Notes under the pieces: model-generated
What the model was told of the DNA's origin: nothing
Database searches by the model: none
The model's input: only the letters and a program-made list of their open reading frames with translations
Position numbers and translations under genes: made by a program
Part shown: piece by piece, positions 7,299-13,973 of the stretch
How the letters are laid out: each line of letters opens with the position of its first letter
Position numbering within the stretch: position 1 is the first letter of the stretch
Origin: JBQCHF01 sp051953655
GTDB taxonomy: Bacteria > Actinomycetota > Actinomycetes > Motilibacterales > Motilibacteraceae
Length of the DNA: 28,626 nucleotides
Direction: 5' to 3'
Assembly: GCA_051953655.1 (NCBI GenBank)
Contig: JBQCIO010000020.1
Span: 1-28,626 of the forward strand

Positions 7299-9218
7299 TC
7301 AGGCGGCCGCGCGCCCGGCGGGTGGCGGCTGGGTGGCCAGGAGGCTCTCGGGGGCAGGGCCGTGCCCCGCGAGCACCAGGTTCAGCGCCCGGGTGATGTT
7401 GCTCCGGCCGTGATGGCGGGGGAAGGGGACCGATGGGGCTGGGCGATGGTCCGGGGTGGTCAGAGTGTGCCTGCCAGGCTGCCAAAGTCCGCGCTCCTGG
7501 GTCCATCCGTGCCGGGCGGCGAAGTCGGCCAGGTACCAGCGGTAGGTGAAGCGCTCGGCCGCGTGCATCTCGGCCCGGCGCGTCGCCGCGCCCCTGACGC
7601 CGAGCTTGGCCGCGGCGTCATGCAGCGCCGTCCACTCGTGGGCCCGCCAGACGGGACCGGCTGAGGTGGTCAAGCCGGCCGCGGCGAGCTTGTTGAGGTG
7701 GCGGACGACGGTGCGCAGGGACAGGCCGGTGCGCGCGGCGAGCCCGGCGGGAGTGTCAGCGGCCTGGGTGAGGGCTGCGAAGACGGCGGCGGCGTAGCGG
7801 CCCAGGCCCTCGGCGGTGAAGACGTCGTGGGACTGGATGGTGATGGTGTCGGTGAGCGTGCTTGTGCTGGGGGGCGCCGGGCTAGTGACCCACCTACGTC
7901 CCGACGCTCCGGTATCACGGGAGGTCTGCCTGGGCGGCGATGCCGGCCCGGTCGCCGGGACGGCGGGCCGGTAGGTCGCGGCCAGAGGTCCCGATGTCGG
8001 CGTGCAAGGCACCAGCCATCCGTCGCGGACAAGCCGGCGCAGCGCTCTGGCGACGGCGGACCGGCTGATGCCGCTGCGTTCGGAGAGTCGACGGACGCTG
8101 GCTGGCACGTCAGTCCGGTGCCAACGGACCACGTCGTCGAGGAAGGCGTCGAGGACCGCTCGGTCGCTGCGCCCGCCTTGACCGCCCCAGCGCCCGGCCG
8201 CCTCGGCGGCAGCCGCGAGGACGGCCTCGACGAGCTGCTCCTGCGACGGGTCCGGGCTTGGGCGGCCGACCGGGGGGTGACGCTCGGCGAACCTGACGCG
8301 GCCGCGCCACATCCGCTCGGCGGCAGCCAGGATCTCCGGCTCGGTGCGGGTGCGGTACCGCCCGGGCCCGATGCGCACCCGATGCAGATGGTCCAGCCCC
8401 CGGCAGGACGGGTCCAGGGCGGCGGCGCGGAACTGTCCGACGGGCAGACCGGCGTCGACGTAGGCCATCGTGATGGCAGCCGCCAGCCTCGACCGGTCGC
8501 GGTACTCGCCGTTGAGGTCGCCGTAGCGCTGCAGCCGTTCCATACGCGGCGCCAGCACTCCTTGCCGACTGGCCGCCCGCTTGGGGCGGCCCCGTTCATC
8601 GTGTGACACGACGCCGGCTAGGCGGATCAGCCGGTTGAAGGCCTTCCGGCCGTTTCCTGCGGCCAGGGTTGCGGCCGCCACCGTGGGCGGTGTGATCAGG
8701 CTGCTGGCCCCGCCGTTGCGGTGGGGGGCACCGGGTGGCCGGATGCCGCCGGTGGTCGGGTTGCACAAGCAGGTGGGGTCCAGGGTGGGCAGCTGCACCC
8801 GGGCCAGATGCGTGGCCAGCTCGCCGACTAGCGCAGCGGGCAGCGGCTCGCGGAAGGTGGCGATGAGGTGTCGCCCGCCCTCCGGTCCAGACACGGCCTC
8901 GATGAAGGTGATCCCGGCCTGGGTCAGCAGCTGGCGCAGGGTTGCGGCGTCAGCGCCCACGTCGCCGCGGGCGGCGTCGAGGTCGAATGCCAGCCGAAAG
9001 TAGGACCCGTCGCGGGCCAGGTAGACGTAGTAGGGCAGGTCAGGTGTGCTCCGCCCGTCCCAGGGGCGCTCACGGTAGGAGTTGGTGACGATTCCGTCGG
9101 CCCGCCGGGCCACACGGATGCGGTCGGGGCGAGCGGTGATCAGTCGCGCCAGGCCGAGGAGGTCATCGGCACCGATCGGGCGGTGAGCGGAGGGGCTGGC
9201 AGAGGGCACCACCGGCAC
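7299..9218 (-). CDS. Primase-polymerase-like replication protein with winged-helix domains
   Basis: A 639-residue protein. Residues about 60-170 carry archaeo-eukaryotic-primase (AEP/prim-pol) landmarks: FRLAFDLDA (D79-x-D81), GGRH (114-117) and RPPGAPH (160-166). This combination is typical of replication proteins of actinobacterial plasmids and integrative elements. A middle region (about 215-330) resembles the helical domain found after the prim-pol core. Two helix-turn-helix segments follow: SVRRLSERSGISRSAVARAL (about 390-410) and GLAARTGLSLRTVVRHLNKL (about 495-515). The C-terminus ends in a Tyr/Trp-rich domain (YRWYLADFAARHGW). The start is a GTG at 9218 with a weak ribosome site; nearby in-frame GTGs are alternatives. 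Inferred role: priming or initiating replication of the element. It is divergent from the CoiA-like gene. A degraded paralogous C-terminus lies near 11,900. Confidence 0.75.
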   Translation of the reverse strand: MPVVPSASPSAHRPIGADDLLGLARLITARPDRIRVARRADGIVTNSYRERPWDGRSTPDLPYYVYLARDGSYFRLAFDLDAARGDVGADAATLRQLLTQAGITFIEAVSGPEGGRHLIATFREPLPAALVGELATHLARVQLPTLDPTCLCNPTTGGIRPPGAPHRNGGASSLITPPTVAAATLAAGNGRKAFNRLIRLAGVVSHDERGRPKRAASRQGVLAPRMERLQRYGDLNGEYRDRSRLAAAITMAYVDAGLPVGQFRAAALDPSCRGLDHLHRVRIGPGRYRTRTEPEILAAAERMWRGRVRFAERHPPVGRPSPDPSQEQLVEAVLAAAAEAAGRWGGQGGRSDRAVLDAFLDDVVRWHRTDVPASVRRLSERSGISRSAVARALRRLVRDGWLVPCTPTSGPLAATYRPAVPATGPASPPRQTSRDTGASGRRWVTSPAPPSTSTLTDTITIQSHDVFTAEGLGRYAAAVFAALTQAADTPAGLAARTGLSLRTVVRHLNKLAAAGLTTSAGPVWRAHEWTALHDAAAKLGVRGAATRRAEMHAAERFTYRWYLADFAARHGWTQERGLWQPGRHTLTTPDHRPAPSVPFPRHHGRSNITRALNLVLAGHGPAPESLLATQPPPAGRAAA

Positions 9219-9533
9219 CGTGTGGAAGTTCGCGCGGTTGTCACTGACCTAGTCACGGGCGCCTGCGACCGGCAAACACCCGGGTCCTCGCTGCTTCCAC
9301 CTCCGACTGCTGATGACGTCCGCCGACAGCCGGTTGTGGAGACTGACCCGATCGGGTGGGGCCGAGCGCGGGCTGGGGTACGCGGAACCCCCAGTCGGGC
9401 ATCGTGGTGCCCCTCGGGGAGCTAGGCGGGCGGGGGAGACGATGCCGAGCAACGGTCGGCACATGGGCGAGCTCCAGCTGCTGCCCGCCGTTGCCGCCCC
9501 TTGTGCTGGCCCCCGACCTGGCCCGTGGCCAGC
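9219..9533. other. Divergent intergenic region, probable promoters and possible origin
   Basis: A 315-bp gap between the replication gene (leftward) and the CoiA-like gene (rightward). Elements of this type often keep their origin next to the prim-pol gene, but I see no iterons or AT-rich block. Frames crossing it are not protein-like. Confidence 0.3.
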
Positions 9534-11090
9534 ATGAGTGGACCGCTGCCTGAACGTCATCCCGGTCAACCGGCAGGTCGACGACCGATCCAGGTGTACG
9601 CGCGGGACCTGCGCCTTCCGAGCGGAGCGCCGCTAGTCAGGCTGCACGCGGGGCAGGCGAACGACCTGCGAGCAGACGCTCGAGCCGGGCACCTGGTCTG
9701 CCCGATCGACGGCTGTGCCGACCCGCGTCTGACAACCCGAGCGGGCAGCCGCCGAGACCACTTCGCTCACCTGCGCGCGGAAGGCGGCGGCCACGGGCCC
9801 GAGACTCTGGCGCACCACACCGCGAAGCACCTGCTCGCCGACTGGCTGCGTCGTCGCCACCCTGATGCCCAGGTCTACCCGGACACCCGAGACGTCGAGG
9901 ACGGGCAGCGCCCGGACGTGCTGGTCGAGCTATCCGCCGGCACCCAGGTCGCGTACGAGGTGCAGTTCGCCGCTCTTACTCCACAGGAGTGGACCCGCCG
10001 GCACGAGCGGTACGCCGAGGCCGGCATCCGCGACGTTTGGCTGTTCGGCGGCCACCGGTACGACCGGGGACCGGCATGGGTGCAGGACTCTGCAGGCGAC
10101 CAGGAACGGTACCGGGTCTTGGTGCCGCTGTTCCCGCATGTGCTCGCCCGTCGACACCCGCTGCTGCTCATCGACCCCGAACGCGACCGCGTCGGGTTGG
10201 GCACCGGGCACGACGTGGAGCAGTACCTGGCCTGGGAAGCCGTGGACGCCCCTACCGCGACGCACCAGGTCGAGGTGATCTGGTGCCCGCTCGAGGAAGC
10301 CCGCAGCGTGCAGGGAGTCATCGAACTGCCGGGGATGCGCGCCATGATGGTGCGCGCGCGGCAGCGCCACGGGGCCGAGGCAGCAGCCCGTGCTCGGCAC
10401 CGCGCCTGGTGCCGGGAGCAGTCTGCTCGGGCGCAGGCCGCTCTGGACCGCCACCAGGTTAGCGTCGGCGAATGGACGCAGCGCCGCACCCAGCACGAGG
10501 CTGAGCACGGGCCGCTGCCGCCCGTCATCGACCAGGAACCCGGAGACGGCGAGGAGTACCTGCCGCTCGCTCCGGCACTGTGGCGCCTGCGGGTCCTCGA
10601 CGCGCTCGAGCAGCATGCCGGGTGCGCCGTGGACCCCAGCGATCTGCATCGGCTCGTCTGCGACCGGCCGGCCGGCACTGAGCGGGTCCACAGCGCCCTC
10701 AACCGGTTTTTGCGGGAGCTCAAGCGGGCCGGATGGGTCTGGTTCGCTGGCAAACGGGGACCCCGTCAGGACGAGGCGGTGATCGTGTTCGCTACCCGCG
10801 AGACGCTGCCCGACGAGGCCGACGCGCACGCTGTCGGGCGGGCTGTGCTCGCAGCCGGCGGCGACATCGGCTCGCTGACCCTGTCCGACCCGGAAACCGG
10901 CCGGGTGCTGTGGGAGCGGCGCGGGTGGGGCCGGGCGCAGGGGATGGGCGCGCTGGGTTCGCTGATCAGCAGCGGCCGGCGCGGCCGACTGTTCACCGTC
11001 GGCCTGCACCTGCCCGCACCGGGGCGCGCAGTGGCCCAGAGCGCCAGCTCGGAGACGGATGAGCCAAGCGGCCGCGACCGGCCGCCGTGA
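9534..11090 (+). CDS. CoiA-like (competence-protein-type) nuclease with C-terminal helical region
   Basis: A 518-residue protein from the ATG at 9534; the ribosome site is weak. The N-terminal third matches the CoiA family plan. It has a Cys-bearing strand (LVCPIDGCADP, about 55-65), then DHFAHLR (about 75-81), HHTAKHLLADWL (about 94-105), RPDVLVEL (D128), YEVQFAALTPQEW (E142-x-Q144) and ERYAEAGIRDVWLFGG (about 158-173). D128 and E142-x-Q144 are the likely PD-(D/E)XK-type catalytic residues. The middle (about 275-310) is a basic coiled-coil-like stretch. The last third includes a possible winged helix (VHSALNRFLRELKRAGWVWF). CoiA proteins act in natural transformation, but such domains are widespread in actinobacterial mobile elements, so DNA cleavage in element replication or defence is more likely here. 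It is divergent from the replication gene. Confidence 0.7.
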   Translation: MSGPLPERHPGQPAGRRPIQVYARDLRLPSGAPLVRLHAGQANDLRADARAGHLVCPIDGCADPRLTTRAGSRRDHFAHLRAEGGGHGPETLAHHTAKHLLADWLRRRHPDAQVYPDTRDVEDGQRPDVLVELSAGTQVAYEVQFAALTPQEWTRRHERYAEAGIRDVWLFGGHRYDRGPAWVQDSAGDQERYRVLVPLFPHVLARRHPLLLIDPERDRVGLGTGHDVEQYLAWEAVDAPTATHQVEVIWCPLEEARSVQGVIELPGMRAMMVRARQRHGAEAAARARHRAWCREQSARAQAALDRHQVSVGEWTQRRTQHEAEHGPLPPVIDQEPGDGEEYLPLAPALWRLRVLDALEQHAGCAVDPSDLHRLVCDRPAGTERVHSALNRFLRELKRAGWVWFAGKRGPRQDEAVIVFATRETLPDEADAHAVGRAVLAAGGDIGSLTLSDPETGRVLWERRGWGRAQGMGALGSLISSGRRGRLFTVGLHLPAPGRAVAQSASSETDEPSGRDRPP

Positions 11091-11143
11091 CCGGCCGTCG
11101 TACGTGCTGCGATAGGCACCGGTCGAGCCAGCTGGTCTTACGA

Positions 11144-11178
11144 GGTGGCAGCGGTGGCCGGTCGTGGCCGCCGTCACC
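11144..11178. terminator. Imperfect stem-loop between convergent genes
   Basis: GGTGGCAGCGG (11144-11154) pairs with CCGCCGTCACC (11168-11178) with one wobble and one mismatch. It lies between the CoiA-like gene (ends 11090) and the leftward gene ending at 11221. Confidence 0.35.
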
Positions 11179-11220
11179 GCAGATGGTCCCTCGGTCCCGC
11201 ACATGACCAGCAGGGGTGGG

Positions 11221-11646
11221 TCAGGTCCTGCCGCGCCCTCGCGCCACCGGCTCGTAAGGGCTGTTCCTCTGCTCAGCCCACAGACGACGCTCCAGATGGG
11301 CCTTCTTCAGGGCCTTCCCCCGCCGGAGCTTGGTCAGCATCTGCGCCCGCACCGCCTCTCGGATAACCACCTGCGCATGCAGGATGAGGACATCGGCCGG
11401 ATCGGGGTCGGGTGCGACGAGTAGACCGCTGCTGCGCAGCGTCGGCCACAGCGTGTCGCAGTCAGCCGCCTGCCTGCTCCGGGTGGGGCCGCTGGGGTCG
11501 GAGTCAGGAAGGTGGACGGCCCCAGCAGGGCCAGAGAGGTTGTTCCCGCTGCCGGGGACGGCCGGGCGCGTGCTGACGGCGTCGTTGTCCTGGAGCTGGG
11601 CCGAGTTGCGGTTGAACGGCTCGGCGCTGCGGGTGGAACTGGTCAT
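11221..11646 (-). CDS. Hypothetical protein with strong ribosome site
   Basis: A 141-residue protein. The ATG at 11646 follows AAGGAG with six bases between, which fixes the start although the frame is open for 110 further codons. The N-terminal half is disordered-looking and rich in Ser, Asn, Pro and Gly. From about residue 60 a folded-looking part appears: LWPTLRSSGLLVAPDPDPADVLILHAQVVIREAV. A very basic end follows (KLRRGKALKKAHLERRLWAEQR), which could bind nucleic acid. I recognise no family. The sequence just upstream contains a decayed copy of the replication-gene 3' end, so this gene may have been part of a duplicated element. Confidence 0.55.
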   Translation of the reverse strand: MTSSTRSAEPFNRNSAQLQDNDAVSTRPAVPGSGNNLSGPAGAVHLPDSDPSGPTRSRQAADCDTLWPTLRSSGLLVAPDPDPADVLILHAQVVIREAVRAQMLTKLRRGKALKKAHLERRLWAEQRNSPYEPVARGRGRT

Positions 11647-11869
11647 GGTGAACTCCTTGCTGTTCTGGTCTGACGACCCGAACTGTGCGCGGTCTCGCCG
11701 CATCGGCAATCCCCTCCAGCCCGCTGCTGGGGCCGACCCGTTCCGCGACGGAACTTGCTCTGGTCGCTGAATCTTCGCGGCCGAGAGCAGTGGAGTACGC
11801 CGGGCGGTCCGAGCACTGGACGGCAAGGGCGGCTTGATGACGGGCCACAGGCCGTGCCGGCGTGGGGAG

Positions 11870-11990
11870 TGGTCAGTGGCGCGAGATCGTCTCGGCTGGT
11901 CACGGCGTGCCTGCGCTGCCAGAGGCCGCGCTCCTGGTCCCTCTGTGCCGCGCGACGAGATGGGCCAGGTGTGCAAGCGGTAGGAAGATC
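11870..11990 (-). pseudogene. Decayed C-terminal fragment of a second replication protein
   Basis: On the minus strand two frames together read LAHLVARHRG and then QERGLWQRRHAV followed by LTTP. These match LADFAARHGW, QERGLWQPGRH and LTTP in the C-terminus of the replication protein encoded at 7299-9218. DNA similarity is also visible by eye to about 7455-7545 (for example CCGCGCTCCTGG and GGCCAGGT). A frameshift separates the two pieces and nothing else of the gene remains. Confidence 0.55.
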
Positions 11991-12018
11991 GTTTGCTGTC
12001 CGCGCCGTCCCTCAGCCT

Positions 12019-12051
12019 GGTTCCGGTCTCGCCGCCGGTGAGACCGGAACC
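12019..12051 (+). promoter_or_regulatory. 12-bp perfect inverted repeat upstream of a possible GIY-YIG gene
   Basis: GGTTCCGGTCTC (12019-12030) and GAGACCGGAACC (12040-12051) are perfect inverted copies nine bases apart. They end 44 bases before the ATG at 12096. This could be an operator, a leader hairpin or the terminator of something upstream. The gap 11647-12095 otherwise holds only the rep fragment. Confidence 0.5.
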
Positions 12052-12095
12052 GATGCGCTGACCTGCCCGTGGGGGTGGGTCCGAGAGGAACTGGG

Positions 12096-12968
12096 ATGAG
12101 ACCGGGACAGACTAGAACCGTGTGGCTCAGCGGTGGGCTACGCGTCACCGTGATGGCCCTGGACGGGATGGGGACCGCTGATCTGCTTCGCCGGGCCGCG
12201 CACGAGGCTGACCTGTACCTGCTGTACGGGTCCACGTATTCGGCGCCGGCTGAACCCGCTGGTGACCGGACCTCGACCGGCCCCGGCTTCTACGTCGGTA
12301 TGTCGGCTGCGCTGCTGCGGTCGGTCCGTGCTGGCACGTCATTGCGCCAGTGGGCGACGCAGCGGGGCCGGCTCGACCCCAGCCTGGCTATCCTGATTCG
12401 CCGCCCTGGCCGCCAACTGAGCCCGGACCTTGTTCGATTCTGTGAATGTCATCTGATCCGGACGCTCTTCGGGGAGTTCGAACTGCTCAACACGGTTAGC
12501 GGCTGCCCGACGGCAGCGCGCCGACTGAGCCGGCACCAGGTGGCGTTCGGGCTGCTTCTGGTCGATCAGGTCGTCCGGCTGATCCGTGGCCGGTGGCTCC
12601 ACGGGGTTAGCGGCACTCCGACGGGTGGCAGCTTGCACGAGCGCATAGTCCGCCTGGTGCGTCAGCGAGGACCGCTGCTGACCACCGAGATCGTGGCACT
12701 GGCCCCCACGGTGGGCATCCCACTGGGCCATCACGGGACGCCGACCGCGACGGTCCGTCGTGATGGTGCCACCCGGGAGCGGGATTCGCGGGGCCCCACC
12801 AGGATCCGGCACACCCGCGTCTGGGCCGGCAACCGTCGGCGCACCTGCCTGTTCTACCCGCCGACCATGTCCCGGGCTGAGGCCGTTCGCGCTTGGCGGG
12901 AGCGGACGGGGACAGCCAGGGGGACCGGCCGCAGACGGCGGCACCACAATCCCCCTGACGGGGGATAG
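12096..12968 (+). CDS. Possible GIY-YIG-fold nuclease-like protein
   Basis: A 290-residue protein; the ATG at 12096 has GAGAGG about eight bases upstream. Residues 40-45 (LYLLYG) and 64-70 (GFYVGMS) resemble the two strands that name the GIY-YIG fold (hY-hh... GhYVG). A helix with RQW follows, then FCECHLIRTLFG with E118 at the position of the metal-binding Glu, and N132 (LLNTV) as often seen in DUF4357-type members. The first tyrosine is YLLYG rather than GIY and the insert between strands is long, so the call is tentative. The C-terminal 120 residues are basic and loop-rich with a VWAGNRRRTCLFYPP segment. DNA cleavage is inferred from fold only. It converges with the next gene across a strong terminator. 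Confidence 0.5.
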   Translation: MRPGQTRTVWLSGGLRVTVMALDGMGTADLLRRAAHEADLYLLYGSTYSAPAEPAGDRTSTGPGFYVGMSAALLRSVRAGTSLRQWATQRGRLDPSLAILIRRPGRQLSPDLVRFCECHLIRTLFGEFELLNTVSGCPTAARRLSRHQVAFGLLLVDQVVRLIRGRWLHGVSGTPTGGSLHERIVRLVRQRGPLLTTEIVALAPTVGIPLGHHGTPTATVRRDGATRERDSRGPTRIRHTRVWAGNRRRTCLFYPPTMSRAEAVRAWRERTGTARGTGRRRRHHNPPDGG

Positions 12969-12984
12969 GCTCTTGCCGAGCGTG

Positions 12985-13019
12985 ACCGCGGCGCCCCGAC
13001 TCTGCCGGGGTGCCGCGGT
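12985..13019. terminator. Bidirectional terminator stem-loop
   Basis: ACCGCGGCGCCCC (12985-12997) pairs with GGGGTGCCGCGGT (13007-13019), 13 bp with a single G-U wobble, loop of nine bases. It lies exactly between convergent genes ending at 12968 (+) and 13035 (-). Confidence 0.7.
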
Positions 13020-13034
13020 CCGGTCTGACCGCGC

Positions 13035-13829
13035 TCAGCCCGCAGTCGGAGCCTGCCTAAGCGCCTCGGACGGATGCACACCGCTGTCCACCGCCAGCTC
13101 ATAGGCCTTCAGTTGCTCATCCTGCAGGGCCAGGGCCTGCCGGTGCGCCGACTCCGCGACTCGAAGCTCGGAGGCCTCTGCCAGGGACGTGAGGCGGTCA
13201 TGCTTGGCCTTCTTGGCGCAGTCCAGCGCCCGGCGCAGCGTCCGCTCGGCAACGTCCGCGTCCTCCTCGCGGTTGCTCGCCATGTCGCACGCGGTGTTCA
13301 CGGCCCTCTCCCACCGCAGGCGCCGAGCCCAGCGGCGCCAGTCATCGAGCTGCAGGGGCTGGTCTTGCGGGATCGTCTGTTCGGCCACCAGGGCAAGCTC
13401 CGTTGCGGACCCCGGGAAGGTCGGGGCCAGCGTGGCCAGCACGTCCAGCTGCTGCGCCCCCAGGTCGGGCAGGCTCTCCGCCTGTCTGGCTGGCGACATC
13501 GCCTCCGCGAGCGCTCTGCTTCGCGCCCGCGCCGCGGCATCGGGACGCCAGTCCTGCAGCAGCCACCAGCGCTCGTGCACGAGCTGCAGCAGTTCCCGGG
13601 CCTGCTCCTGGTCCTCGAAGGCCTGACGGCGAAGCGCCGGATTCCCACGACGCCCCGGGTACGAGTCCACCGCGGTAAATGCCCCATTGCTCGCCCGCAG
13701 CAGGGCCGCGCCCACGGCCAACATGAGGTGGGCGGGAAGGAACTCCTCCGCGGCAACCAGCTTCCGAGCCAGGGACAGCGACTCCAGGGGCGCCGGGGCA
13801 CCCTTCCCGTTGTACTCCAAGATCTCCAT
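13035..13829 (-). CDS. Hypothetical helical protein downstream of the serine recombinase
   Basis: A 264-residue protein from the ATG at 13829; AGGGG lies just upstream. A second in-frame start at 13868 would add 13 residues. It is predicted mostly helical and charged, with Trp-rich patches (HERWWLLQDW, about 85-94; LDDWRRWARRLRWERA, about 160-175). A long C-terminal coiled-coil-like region (about 180-255) has repeated Ala/Leu/Glu. There is no signal peptide or membrane span and no motif that I recognise. It follows the recombinase gene on the same strand, but an 18-bp hairpin separates them, so it may have its own promoter. Confidence 0.6.
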   Translation of the reverse strand: MEILEYNGKGAPAPLESLSLARKLVAAEEFLPAHLMLAVGAALLRASNGAFTAVDSYPGRRGNPALRRQAFEDQEQARELLQLVHERWWLLQDWRPDAAARARSRALAEAMSPARQAESLPDLGAQQLDVLATLAPTFPGSATELALVAEQTIPQDQPLQLDDWRRWARRLRWERAVNTACDMASNREEDADVAERTLRRALDCAKKAKHDRLTSLAEASELRVAESAHRQALALQDEQLKAYELAVDSGVHPSEALRQAPTAG

Positions 13830-13925
13830 GACCCCTACGGTGCGGCTGTCGGCGGCATAGGCAATCACCGTGGTCGGCTCGACCCTGCTGGCGTTTGCAC
13901 TTCCTAGCCCCGTTGTGCCAGAACG

Positions 13926-13964
13926 CCCCCATGCCGTCGACCCATCGGGTCGACGGCATGGGGG
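13926..13964 (-). terminator. Perfect 18-bp hairpin after the recombinase gene
   Basis: CCCCCATGCCGTCGACCC (13926-13943) and its exact complement (13947-13964) are separated by ATC. It starts nine bases past the recombinase stop. The length and perfection are unusual even for a terminator, so it could also be a recombinase-related site. Confidence 0.7.
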
Positions 13965-13973
13965 AGGCCCCGG

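Noticed and set aside
9313..9553. Short plus-strand frames upstream of the CoiA-like gene
   Set aside because: No ribosome site, proline/arginine-rich, and mutually overlapping in two frames.
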